Shown piece by piece: positions 34,163 to 46,200 of a DNA stretch of 64,000 bases. A model generated the notes under the pieces. That model worked only from the letters and a program-made list of their open reading frames with translations, was not told the origin of the DNA and searched no databases. Both the position numbers and the translations under genes were made by a program. Source of the DNA: Lepas anatifera (lineage: Eukaryota > Arthropoda > Thecostraca > Lepadidae); the NCBI GenBank assembly GCA_034440635.1, contig JAOTON010000896.1, positions 1,743,001-1,807,000 on the forward strand. Direction: 5' to 3'. The number at the start of each line of letters is the position of its first letter. Positions within the stretch are counted from its first letter, which is position 1.

Positions 34163-35075
34163 CAGTGGCGTAGCCAAGAGGGTCCTAAGGGTCCGCGGAC
34201 CCCCCTTGGGCTGACCTTATGCACTGGAAAACACGAGCATTGGTCTCAGGGGCCCCCGAGCTCGGTCTCAGGGGGCCTTTCGATCTTGGTTTCACGGATC
34301 TTTCGATTTTGGTCTCAGGACCCCCCGAGCTTGGTGTCAGGGGGTCCTCGAGCTTTGTCTCGGAGGGGGATCATCCGAAAGCATCCGATGCATAAGGCTG
34401 ACCTTATGCACTGGAAAACACGAGCATTGGTCTCGGGGGCCCCTGAGCTTGGTCACAGTGGGCCCCCGAGCTCGATCTCAGGAGCCCCCCGAGCTTGTTC
34501 GTAGGCCCCTCCCGAGCTTGGTCTCAGGGGACCCCCGAACTTTGTCTCAGGGGCCCCAGAGCTTGGTCTTACGGGGCTTCCGAGCTTGGTTTCATGGGGC
34601 CCCGATCATCGGTCTCGAGGGCTCCAGGGCACTGAAAATTGATATCGGGGGTCCCTGATCTCTGTCTCAGGGAGGTCCTGAGCTTGGTCTCAGGGGGTCC
34701 AAGCTTGGTCTCAGGGGGCCCCGAGCTTGGTCTCAGGCAGGGGCGTAGCCAAGGGGGGCAGGGACAGCCGCCCCTCCCTGAGGGCCCGAAGGGCCTCTGA
34801 GGACACGAGCCGTGCGAAGCACGGTTCGCCCGCACTATGCTCTGTGGCGAAATATGACATTTTATACCAGACAGGGCCCTCTTTAGCCCTCTTCAGCGCT
34901 CTATTCTGTAAAAAGCAGGGCTATTTTACCCATCAGGGCCTTTCGGCGCTGTCGTAGGAGCCCTTTTCGGGACGCCGCCCCTCCCTGAGCAAAATCCTGG
35001 CTATGCCCCTGGTCTCGCGGGCCTATCGATTTTGGTATCGGGGGCCCCCGAGCGTAGTCTCAGGGCTCCCGAACT
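34163..35075. repeat. Degenerate ~23-bp tandem array (CGAGCTTGGTCTCAGGGGGCC)
   Basis: More than 25 diverged units of GAGCTTGGTCTCAGGGG with CCCC spacers. The left edge begins with CAGTGGCGTAGCCAAGAGGG, a hAT-type end. A second hAT-like MITE is inserted at 34738-35011. A related array lies at 62390-63100. Confidence 0.85.
34738..35011. mobile_element. hAT-like MITE copy 2
   Basis: Reverse-oriented relative to the copy at 27446, with CAGGGGCGTAGCCAAGG and ATCCTGGCTATGCCCCTG ends. Flanks GTCTCAGG and GTCTCGCG agree at six of eight positions, a decayed target duplication inside the tandem array. Confidence 0.88.
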
Positions 35076-35669
35076 CAGCATATTGCGAAATGTTGTTGTT
35101 TTGGGGCAGCGCGGGCACTGGCGCTGATGACGCCGGAAGCTCCAGCGACAGGCTCTGACAGCGGGCGGCGATGGAGGGCCGAGTTTTCTGTCAGGGAGAG
35201 TGCCCGAAACTGACAGCCGACAACGCGCCTCCTGTCCGATTTTTGACGCGCGATAACTGCATAGTTTCAGCTTATACTCGTTAGGAGAATCTCGCTACAA
35301 CCGAGTTAGGCAGGTTTTCTGCATGTAAAACAAAATGCAGGTGATAGTCTCGAGCTGCCCTACCTGGATCCTGTTCTATTAACATGTACCGGCTCCAACG
35401 TCCTCTCACTTCCACCAATCATATTTGATCATCTGCGCCCAAGCCGTCGACATCTAGAAAGTCAACGTATCACGGGAGCGCGCCGTGTAAGAAAATGTAA
35501 CAAAAGAAAATATCCAACAAAACATTTTTGAAGTTTGCCTAGCCAGCGTCCACTACCCACAGTATCTGTGATGCCCTATATGATAATCCTGATCACTACC
35601 AATTTCTCCATTGCAAATGGCGTGCTTATAAGCTGAAGTATATTTTCGCGATATTGACAAGGCAAGTTC
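35076..35669. other. No recognised feature
   Basis: Mixed-composition sequence between the tandem array and element A4. Confidence 0.4.
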
Positions 35670-36495
35670 TTAACACGCGCATTGACGGGGTCTGAGCCAC
35701 CTTCGCATTGACGGGGGGGCGGGTACCCGCCCCTAAGATTTCGAGAACCACGGTAGGTAGCGAAAAACGGTAAACGGCGTTGGGCTGCCCATCCACTTCT
35801 CCATCGAAAACATTTGAACCATTTTTTTGTCAGGTCACATTTAAGGTCACGAGAGGTCAAAACATGCCCGTCATAGGGATAACATATAAAATTCAGTTTT
35901 TCGGGCATTACATCTGAACAAGTAAAGATAGAGCAAAACGACTAGAACTATATGAATCCTCTTAGCAAGCCGAATCGAATGATATATAATTTGACCTTGC
36001 TAGGTCAAATCAAGGATTTGACCTGACCTGAGGTCAGGTCAGGGTCAAATTATATAAAATGCATATCATTAGAACCGCAAAGCCCAGGCGAGTCTAATGC
36101 AGCTAAAATAAATGCTCTATCACCATCCGTTACTGAGTTATTCCGTAAAACCATTTTCCCATGTATTTCCAATGGAGAGGTCATGCGTCGTACCTGACCT
36201 TAGGTCATCGATATCAAAATACCGGAACATATTTTAGAGAACTCGGTGGGGCCATTATGTGATATGAGTTTCAATCGGATAAGTTCACCCTGCTCCGACT
36301 TATGCTATCTTAAACTTTTTTTGAGGTCGGGTCACTTGACCTGTACTGGTGACCTGACCTGAGATGACCTAACCTTAAAATTTTCACAGAAGTTGTAAAA
36401 ATGATGAGGGAAAGATATACCAAGTACGGCGGCGCTACGCGCCTTTTTCTATCTCCGAAAACCCGAAGGGGGCGGTCCCGCCCCGTATGTGTTAA
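35670..36495 (+). mobile_element. TTAA element, family A copy 4
   Basis: Left end TTAACACGCGCATTGACGGG with the duplicated core after GAGCCACCTTCGC and the GGGTACCC palindrome. The body is almost identical to A3, including the half-site palindrome near 36020. The right end is shortened (GGGGGCGGTCCCGCCCCGTA then TGTGTTAA). 826 bp. Confidence 0.92.
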
Positions 36496-36573
36496 TTTCA
36501 ACGAACCTCGGCGAATGCAGGAAAATGGGGAAGTTTCAGTACACTTGACCCGGACATCTGAAATTGGGTGATA

Positions 36574-39102
36574 AGGGAGAGTGGGGAGACATGGGACGCA
36601 GGAGAAGTAGGACACGCTTATTTTTTATTTAGGAGTAAGCCAAAATGATAATTTTTCGTTGATTCCCGCACTATACGTGCCGCTGCACATCACTGGGGAG
36701 ACAGCTTCCTTTTCCGGCGGGTGCTACAAGCGAGAGGTGATTGTTCCTTAAAAAGTTAATTTTTTACGTTTTCTTGAGTGGATTTTCTGCTTAATATGTT
36801 ACCGAAAAGTTGGCTATTTTGGTCCACTAAAGCTGCTGTCGTATTCTCCATCGATCTGTACCAGCCTCGAATAACGAAAGGGGTTTTAATTTTACTGACA
36901 TCGCAATTCTGAAAAAATGGCGGGGTCGGGAGAACTGGGACAAGTTGTCCCACTTCTCCCCTTGCTGTCCCACTTCTCCTTGTACTGTACTTTGACTGAT
37001 TGTACCTAAATATTTTTACTTTGATGGAAATATGGTTGCGTCGGATTTTTTATAGAGTGATTCTGGTCGTCAGCTTGTTTTTCTTCTTTCGTGGTTTATA
37101 AATCGAGACCAGAATAAAGACCATAAGTTCCATATGGCGGACATATCTATAAAAAAACAAAATTTCATCCATGCAACCCCAAGGGGTAAATCCAAGTGGG
37201 GGAGGGCGATGGGACGATCGCCCCCCCTTGGACCGACCTTAAGCACTGGAAAGAAATGCCCCCAACTTCAGCCGCCGCCCCCCGCAGGAGGGGCGTCTCT
37301 ACGTTTGCCCCGCAAATTGTCTTCCAAATGCCACCAAAATTTAGTGTAGTCGGGCCCCTTGTAATCCACTCAAAGCATTTGAGTCTGCGACCAGGCCCAT
37401 CAGAATTATCCCAGGCCCACTATCGAAGCCGAGACCCTATTATAACCCGTTGCAGAGCATTCTCCTGTATTTCACCCGGACTCCCTGTGGCTAACCGGGC
37501 CCCTGCGGTTAACCCGGGCCTCATGTGGCTATCCGGGCACCCTAACATGCCTCCAGGCCCCTTGTAGTCCACTTGGAACCTCCGAGTCTGCGACCGGACC
37601 CCTCAGAATTATCCCGCACCTACTGCTACCGAAGCCGGGCCCCTATTCTCAACCTTTGCAGATAATTCCCCTGTAATCAACACGGGTCATTTGTGACCAC
37701 AGCCGGGCTCCCTGTGGTTGACCTAAACCTCATGGGGCTATCCGGGTACCCTAACATGCATCCAGGCCCCTTGCAGTCCACTTGGAAGCTCTGAGTCTGC
37801 GACCGGGTCCCTCAGAGTTATCCCGGGCCCACTGCTACCGAAGCCGGATCACTATTCACAGCCGTTACAGAGAAATCCCCCTGTAATCCACCTGGGCCCT
37901 TTGTGACCCCAGTCTGACTCCCTACGGTTCACCCAGACCTCCTGTGGCTATCTGGGGCTCCTGAAATGCTTCCGGGGTGCCTGTGGTTCAGTGGGACCTA
38001 TGTGTCCGCGACCGGGCTCCCTCACGATGGCCTCAGACACATACTGTGGCCGAAGCCAGTCTCCTTTTTCCAGCATTCATGCCTCCCCATGTTCTAACTG
38101 AGCCTTCTGTGGCTACTGTCGGCCCCTGCCTTGCTTGTGGATTCCCTTTGGTCTCGGCCCCTTTGTAGCTGTAACTTTGGGCCCGGGTTGGGAGTAGTAG
38201 GTATAGTATCTTAAAATCTTAATTCACGCAGGCCATAGAATTTTGTATACGGGCTAAGATGGTCCTGATCAGTGATCCTAGTCGAAATTTTGCCCAGTCC
38301 ATGGATTTGTGGAGATCCACTCCAATGATGAGTGGAACTCAGCGATTTTAGGGCCAGTTCATAATTTTGGGGCTACTACAGTCCTTGAAATTGTTTACCC
38401 CCAAAACGGAGGTTGACGTTTTTCTTGCTCGCCGATGCATCTTCATGTGTACGTTTTTCATTGAAAAAATTATAATTTGTACAATCGGGCCCCCACAGCT
38501 ATTTCGGGTTTCTTTCGAGGAGGCCGGGCCCCCTGTACGGGTTCGTCTTCACTTGGGAAATTACTGGATCTGCTCCTAGCCAACACCTATATACTATGTA
38601 CCTGCCCTATCCTTCATGCAAACCTGGAGAATTAACAGATCCATATATCAACGTCCCGTGCGATACATCACCGCAACAACAAAAAGTTTTTTTTTTTCAA
38701 ATGTGTGTATAATAAGAATACCTAAATTTTTCAAATATATCGCGCAGACAATCAATTACAGCTTCTACAGTTTATTTTCAAAAGGTGTCATATAGATGCT
38801 ACGCTTTATAAGATTTAGATATGATTCTTCAGTAGTCCCACCTCTCCCCTTTGTGTCCCACTTCTAAACACCCATTGTCCCAGATCTGCGGCTGTCCCAG
38901 TTCTCACTAACCATAGACTTCTACAAAAACTTAATTTTTCACAATTCTTCTCTGTTTGCGCCCTAAAAAGACACATACATCCATAACCAAATGTTTCTTC
39001 CACCATGTGATGCTTATACAATCTACCAGAAACGCTTAACTAAATTTATACCATTTTTTAAACTTACCGCTTGTTAATGTCCCAGTTCTCCCCACTCTCC
39101 CC
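36574..39102. mobile_element. TA-flanked TIR element enclosing a minisatellite
   Basis: The left end GGGAGAGTGGGGAGACATGG and the right end (GTCCCAGTTCTCCCCACTC then TCCCC) are inverted, and TA flanks both (36572-36573, 39103-39104), as in Tc1/mariner-type insertions. Copies of GTCCCACTTCTCC lie subterminally at 36950-36985 and 38835-38905. No transposase is visible. Confidence 0.55.
37340..38180. repeat. ~208-bp minisatellite, four units
   Basis: Units recur at 37361, 37564, 37773 and 37983 (spacing 203-210). Each has CCACTTGGAA-type, GAGTCTGCGACCGGG and CTACCGAAGCCGGG segments. Divergence rises in the last unit. Confidence 0.85.
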
Positions 39103-39391
39103 TACCGCCGGCACGGGGCTGGCAGTCAGCTTCAGTTTTTTTTTGGCTTAAATCGAGTCTGAAGTTGTTGCAGATAGCCTTAGGCCCGACCGAGCTCCAC
39201 ACCACTGGTCCGTGCTTGACCGTTAGAGCTATTCCGATGACTCGACAACAGGAGGACTCCGCCCAAGGTCAAACCCCGACGCACTTCCACGATATTGAAC
39301 ACCGAATGATGATATGTCCAGGAATTCGGCTAATCAAATGCCGCGACGGACTAGACGCTGGAACAGTGACAAGAGTTAATGTGAGTCTTGA

Positions 39392-40321
39392 TTAACACGC
39401 GCACTGGGGGGGGGGCTCGGAGCCCCCCGAACTGTTTTTCCGAGGTGGCCGAAGAACCGCTCGTAGCCAAAACACGATACTTTGCTACATTTAACAGGAA
39501 TCTAATAGCACGTCGATTGGTGAAGATTTTTTGGAAATCGGTTGATTTTTTTTACTTATAGGCTTTCAAAGTCAGACCTACCTTTTAAGATCGCCGTAAT
39601 CGCGCGGTAGGACCGGTTAGCTTGCATTGGAGACCGAGTGGTGAAGTCATAACGCCATATAACCGGGATTATATGTCAAGGTCACCTCACATGAAGGTAA
39701 AGGTCAAAGGTCACAGGTCAAGGTCATATTTGCACTTTCAAGGTCACTGACCACAGTGTTTCCGGTCAAATGGTGTTACCCGATCTGACGTATATTATGC
39801 TATGCTATATTATGCTATCGATAAGGTACCCCTATACAAAGTTCAAGGTCTAAGCTCAAGGGCAAAGGTCATTGGTAAATGTTAATCCTCATTTGCCGCC
39901 AAAGAGTGACTATAGTGTTAGTCAAGGTGTAAATTATAAGTAGTATACCATATTGTGACCTTAAAGGTCAGTGACCATGAATGACCTTTTACCCCAAAAT
40001 TGTAGGGAAGACTCTTTGATACCTTCTCTATATATAATCTTGCTCCGTCTTTAGCTTATTTCCCGCCATTTTCCCGCATAATCGTGGTATTTACCGATCG
40101 GTCCGCAGCATAGCCGAGATTTGACCTTTATGACCTCGTTCGAACTTGAAGATATTGACCTAGGTCAATGAAAATTGGTCATGATGTAGATCACCATAGC
40201 CCCCACCCACCTCCCAAATGGCGTTTTTCTACACCTCTTAGTTTCCGAGATCTTAGGGAGGCCTACCAGGCCCCCTTCCAGTGCGCGTTAGTGCCAGACC
40301 CCTCTCCAGTGCGGGTGTTAA
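39392..40321 (-). mobile_element. TTAA element, family F copy 1
   Basis: Left end TTAACACGCGCACTGGGGGG with a GGGCTCGGAGCCC palindrome. Right end has CCAGTGCGCGTTAGTGCCAG and then CTCTCCAGTGCGGGTGTTAA, that is, the core twice. The body has AAGGTCA/TGACCTT clusters (39680-39740). Orientation is set by the doubled end. 930 bp. Confidence 0.88.
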
Positions 40322-40593
40322 ACGATTGCCTGCCCAGTCTCCAGCATCTGACGTTTCAAAATACCATAAGGGATCAACACACCAGGGAGCTGACGCGAAC
40401 TTCGGAAGCGGAAATCTGCCGCCTGGGTGGTGAACACGTCCCAGACACATTCCTGGCAATATTCTGAGGCAAAGCCAGCACCTGGACTTCCAAACAGACA
40501 CTTTATACACAGTGGTGTATTGACCTCTTCAACGCGACAGGCCAGCCGAGTCGACCAGGTGGGGTACGATTCCGTATGAGTAATGAGGTGCAC
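40318..40593 (-). CDS. Cys-rich exon-like open frame, uncertain
   Basis: A minus-strand frame beside element F1 reads STRLACRVEEVNTPLCIKCL, then GAGFASEYCQECVWDVFTTQ. The cysteine spacing looks protein-like, but the acceptor is unclear and the frame runs into F1. It could be a remnant exon split by F1, or chance. No family recognised. Confidence 0.2.
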   Translation of the reverse strand: MHLITHTESYPTWSTRLACRVEEVNTPLCIKCLFGSPGAGFASEYCQECVWDVFTTQAADFRFRSSRQLPGVLIPYGILKRQMLETGQAIV

Positions 40594-41170
40594 GAGTGGT
40601 CAGATCCCCTCCCTCGCGATGCTAACTGAACCAGAGTGATAAAACCTAGCGCAGTGGAGGCATGTTCTGTAACACCACTGTAAATGAGAATACTTCAACC
40701 CGAGGCAACTTGCGTCCGCCTATGGCATCGCTGCTCACATTACTTACAGTATAGCTTGAGAAGGCACGCATCCGACATGGGCGGCGAGCACTATGGACTA
40801 GGCAAGTGTGACAGAAGCTCCCTGTTTGTGAAACTTGTGAAACAGACCTTTCAGAAAATTTACTTCCGCGTCATTAATGCTATGCCGGACTACTTCGAAA
40901 AAAGCCATGGTGAGAGAAACTCATGCCGGAAGTCAGGTGTCTCCAATTTTCGTATTACCAGTATTCCTACTGTATCCTGAACGCCCTGGTCCCTCAGAGG
41001 TGGCAGCTACACTCGGGACTATCAAAACTACAGTCTGAGAGTCAAAATCACAACCGAGCAAGAGCCATACAGCTCTAGTCATGAATGAAGTCGCCCAAAA
41101 AGTCACCTCGCGAATGAAGTTGTGGACACAGTATGCCACGGATGGCCAGTGTAGTGCCCTGTCGCAGCTA
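40594..41170. other. 3' flank or 3' UTR of the bromodomain gene
   Basis: Sequence downstream of the stop at 41171. I see no clear AATAAA on the minus strand, so the transcript end is unknown. Confidence 0.35.
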
Positions 41171-43281
41171 TCAGGACGGCTGAGCTGCAGCTGCCGCTGC
41201 TGCCTGCAGCTGCTTCCGCTTCAGGGCCTGCGACTTCACGGCGGAGGCCTGCTGAGCGGAGAGCGGCACCACGGCGCCATTGGCCAGGCGGATACCCAGA
41301 CCACCGCCCTGTAGCCGCACCAGCTTCCCTGCCTGGGTGGCGCCGCCCCCGCCCCCACCGCTCTCGGCCGCCGCCGTATTACCAAGTGACGGCTGCTGTG
41401 AAATGGCCGGAGGCGACGGCGGCTGCACTTTAGCGGGCGATTTCTGGCCCGGATGAGGCGCAGACGCCGCCGGGACGGGCGACGATGACACGGCTGAGTG
41501 TGGCACCGTGTCGATATGATCGGCGGCCAGCGCAGAGGCCAGTACCAGCGGCTGAGGCCGGGCAGAGCGGGCGGCAGCGCCGGTGCTAGCGACAGATACC
41601 GGGACGGGCGGCGCCGACGATGACACCGCCACACCCCCTGCCACCGCCGCCGTGCTGCCGGAGACGGCCGCCGCCGGGCACGGCTCCTCGAAGGAGACTG
41701 TCAGCCCGGCCAGGCTGGAGATGACTACCGGCTGGCGAGGCCGGTGGGTGTAGGAGGCCGGGGCCGGGCCGCGCCGGGTCGACTGCACCCCGCGCGGCAC
41801 CGGCAGCGCAACGCGCGGCAGCCGCACGGTACGCGGCGCCCCGCCACGCGGCGAGTACGGAACGGCTCGCTGCTGACGCCCTGGCGATACCGCCGTCGAG
41901 GTCTGGTACAAAGGAACTTTGTGAGTGCCCACCACGGAGGTGGTATTCCCTGCAGTCGCTGCCGTCACGACTGTCTGTGCCTTCACCGACGACGCTGTGA
42001 CAGCCGAGAACGCACGGCTAGCGGCTGTCATCTGCTTCTTCCTCTGCGCCTCCGCCAGGATCCGGACAGCCACCTGCTGCGCCTTCTCGCTGGTGAGCAC
42101 CACGTTCATCGACTGCAGCTGCTGCATCACCATCCGCACCTTAGCCGCGATGTCGGCTGTCATGACCGCGTCGTCGGCCGGAGTCTGTTGAGATGACGTC
42201 GGGGAGGCTGGAGCTGCCGGCTGCGGCGCCGGCGCTGCCGCGGTTGGCGGCGACAGGACAACGCTGGTGGCTGGCTGCAGGACGGTAACCACGCCGCGCG
42301 GCAGTGCCGATGGACTGCCGGTCTCAGCGGAGGCGGCAGTGATAGCTGGCTGCCCTGCCGCCACATGCTGAGATGTGACCTGTGCTGGTGGCGCCACCTG
42401 GACCAGCTGCGGCCTGGCCGCTCCCAGCACCGGAGACGCCGAGGCCACAGACAGCACCACGGGGACAGCTCGGCCGGCGGCCCCGGCCTGCTGCAGAACC
42501 ACCCTGGGCTGGGCGGCTGTTGCTGCCGCGGCGGCCCTCGGCTGCACCACCAACGGCCCGGAATGCCGCACCGTCGGCTGCACCGTGGCGGCCGAGCCGT
42601 CGGCTGGGACCGGCAGCGGCAGCGCCGCGCCGCCGCTCAGCCTCTCCATGAACATACGGCCGTCGGTGCCGAGCTTCACCACGAACCGACGCTTGCCGGC
42701 GGCCGGCGGCGCGGCAGGCCGGATAGGCTGCACTGGCCGCACTGGAAGTGGCCGCACGCGCTCTCCGTTGGGCGGCCGGACCGGTCGTACCGGCGGCGAG
42801 CCACGCCCGCGTGGCCGTCCAATTCTGCCCGGCCGCACCGGCGCGCCGGCCACATCCGAGCAGGCAACGGCGGGGCGTCGCGGCGCCACGCGCGCCCGGC
42901 CCCGCGGCAGCGGCAGCTCGCTGTTCCACGCCAGAGACGGCCCCGCCAGTGTCGCACTGGACTTGTCGCCCTCTCCCTCCGACGACATCCTCATCCGCTG
43001 CGGCGGCGGCTCGTGCTCCTCCTCAGAGCTGTGCCGCGCACTGGCCGCCGCTCTAGCTGTGGACGGCGGCGCCGCCGGCGGGTCGTCCTCGTCGTACGCG
43101 AAGTCGTGCATTTTGCGCACCTTGCGCAGCCGGCCGCGTGAGCTGACCTGCGGCACAGCCTCGGCGCGGTCGTGTCTGGCGCGCGGTCGCTTCTGCGCCG
43201 CGCCGCGCTCCGCTGCACGCTGGTTGAGTCCGGGTCGCTTCTGTTTGACGCGTCGGCTCCGCTGTCGCCGTCGGCCCTCCT
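41171..43281 (-). CDS. Exon 13: terminal Ala/Pro/Val-rich exon with stop
   Basis: The acceptor CTGTCCCGCAG/AGGAGGG opens a frame of 703 codons ending TGA. It begins EEGRRRQRSRRVKQKRPG (basic, NLS-like), then KVRKMHDFAYDEDDPPAAPP. The bulk is low-complexity. A more ordered helix reads MTADIAAKVRMVMQQLQSMN then EKAQQVAVRILAEAQRKKQ near 42160-42020. A final glycine-rich piece (GKLVRLQGGGLGIRLANGA) leads to a poly-Ala C-terminus. Very high GC, so long open frames on the other strand here are shadows. I saw no clear AATAAA downstream. Confidence 0.85.
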
Positions 43282-46200
43282 CTGCGGGACAGACGTGACC
43301 GCTGTCAGATGAGGGTCCACAACATACTTCTGACTGCGAAACCAGCGTTATTGAAATGCTACTTACATGGATATCAGAGTTCCAGCCTGTTCACCAATGA
43401 TGGGTGGAATAACGCAAAAAGGAATATTCTAACGCGTCATCGTCCTACAAAGATGAGAGAGAGAGAGAGAGAGAGAGATCCACGCACCCATATTTGCGTT
43501 CCCTTGCTCAGCGTTCGGATGGCGTTAGCATGCAAAGGCTAACATTGAGTCTATTTTCTTTCACAAACTTTTCCGAGTTCAGGACGTAACCAAATTCTTA
43601 ATCCAGAGTTCTATCGAATTTGTAAGAGGCCGCACTTCCAGCAGAACTTTGCTCGACTCACTTGACAAATAAGGAAAAATCCAGCATCCTCGGCGGCAGC
43701 CGCCATCGAAAACATGCATATCTAACGTTATACTACACAACATTATAGGGCGGAATCTACCTCACACTCCTAGCAAACGAGTAACCAGTGCTTTATAAAA
43801 GACGCAAATTGCATCGAAAAGAAGGTAATTTGTGTCACATAGTACTCTATCCGAAGCTCGAGATCCCATTCCTGGAAATGCTGACTGGTTTATCCACGTC
43901 AAGTTTGCGATGCATTCTTAATGGATGAAGGGTAAGTTCGAAAGTGCTCACTGAATAATTGCTGACAGTATCCCGGGCTCTAAACCTGGGCGCTGCCGTG
44001 CTGAATATTCACAACCATGCGTTTGCTATTGGGTTAACCGTTCGGTTGTCTTAACCCTCACCCCGGTGGGGGAGGTGTTTGAACACCCCCTTGGGGTTTT
44101 CCGGTGGCATGAAAAAACGGCGGCAGGAGCGCCGCCGTACTTGGCACACCTTATCCTTGATAAATTCAACTTTCCCCCAACATTTTGAGGTTGGGTTACC
44201 TCAGGTCCGATCACCAATGCAGGTCAAGTGACCTCACCTCCAATAATGTTTAAGGTGGCATAACTAAGATAAGGGTAAATCTATCAAATTAACCTTGTAC
44301 CACATAATGGGCCCATCGAGTGCTACAACATATATTCCGAGATTTTTCATATCGATGATCTAATGTCAGGCACGGATCATAACCTCTCCATTGGAAATAC
44401 ATGGGGAAAACAGGAATTGGACTGTATTTGTGTAGATACAGCCTTCATATTCTCCAAATTGTAGTATCCTGGACCCCTTTCTAGGTTCAGGTTGCAATTT
44501 TTACCCGTGACCTCTGAGAGGTCATCTGGGCTACTTTAAGGAGATTTTCAGACTTGGTTCTATAACTTTGCAGGAGATGACGAAAACGCTTTTATTTTGA
44601 TACAATGACATTTATATTCTGATTGCGAGTCGATTGATGTGCATATTGACTATGGCAGTCCAGAAAGTGACCTTGACCTGACCTCAGGTCATGTAATTTT
44701 TGTGTTTTGACATAGTACAGCCATATTATACATCATTTCGATTCGCCGTATTGAGAGGAAGCGAATGGTGCCTAAAAATAATTCTAACTCAACTCTGTCA
44801 GGCACTAGAGACCAAAACTCTTCTCTAACATGCCACCTTCTTTGACCTGTCAATGACCTCAATATTGACCTGAGCCAAATAGTGGCCGATGTAATTTCTT
44901 CATGTATTTGTACGAGCTATCAACAGCTTTCGTATTTTTTCGCTATCCCGTATAGGAGCCGAGTTCGAGAGGAGGTGTTTGAACACCCCCACGATGGCGA
45001 AGGTGGCTCGGAGACCCACTGGGGCGGGTGTTAAATATGGCGCGAAACATATATTTGACGCAGGACTGAGACAAAGACAGCGACTGCATTGTTGGTGCAC
45101 ACAAAGGCCCAGCAACTGCCTGCAAAACGTACGTGTCCGTGACTTGTTCACTTTCGAACCATATCAAATAGGATGTTTCAACATAATACAAGGATTTGAT
45201 CTGATATAACCAGAAGATAGAATATACCGGAAAGTCCCTTGATTGATAATTCATTTGTCCCAGAGCTCACCGTTTTTGGAGAGTATTTGTGAAGTGGACC
45301 GGCAACCCTCGCGGCACCGCGCCAGTCACAATCTCCCATGAACGGCAGCGCACGGCCGCTAGACTCGTAAAGAGCAGGGGAGGGCAGCCGTGAGGGTACT
45401 GTGCTCAGATAGAGCTATGCTTCGTAAACTGTGAGTTACGAGAGACGCGAGCTATGGAAGTAGCAGGTATGCCAAACCAGACTGATACCTACCTCACCTC
45501 ACATCACAGGTAGACGTCATAATAATAGCTATAGAAAGGGAGTGTCCCAATTTTATAATGGGTCTTGAACTGAGATAACAGTTTTGTAGAGCCCGTTGAG
45601 AAACCGCTATTGGCATATTTAATTTGACCCACATATCTCTGCATAAGACTTCAGCAAGCTTTAACGTTAAAAGTAAAGGGATTGCCTTATTTCAAACCCT
45701 AACCAACCATCTTCTATATGGTTGCAGTAGTCTGATTGGTCCTAATAATACTTGTTTTATGTGTGATTTTATGTGCGATTTTACTTTGCATGCATGATTT
45801 TATCTAGCTTTTATCCCACGCTGTTATCTTATTTTGAGCATTGCCTTCATTTAATGACTGACGTGGAAACACGAAAGGTCACCCCATTGTTTTTACCTTG
45901 TGTGAATTGTTTCTTAATATACTGAACTGAAGTGAACAGACGGGCACGCGGTATCCGGTCATGAGTAGCTGGTTCGGTCGCAAGCTAGCGGCTTATTTAG
46001 TGGCACGTTTGGTGGTAGAATAAGGGAACTTCCCCAGGTCACAGACAGCGTCCAGGGCCTAGCGCCTGACACTGATCAGGACAAGTGCCCGATGGAGGAT
46101 TTCTGTTCATCTTAGTCCGTATCTGGAAGAGAAATTTAGGCCTGGAGCTGGATAAGACGAAACACTGAATCGCTCTCATTAGCAGGATCAGGGGATACGT

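Noticed and set aside
36574..39102. LTR retrotransposon
   Set aside because: Ends are inverted, not direct, and no primer-binding site or polyprotein is seen.
42365..43298. Plus-strand open frames of 258 and 307 codons over exon 13
   Set aside because: They are shadows of the high-GC minus-strand exon, with no splice or start support and Arg/Pro/Ala-biased translations.
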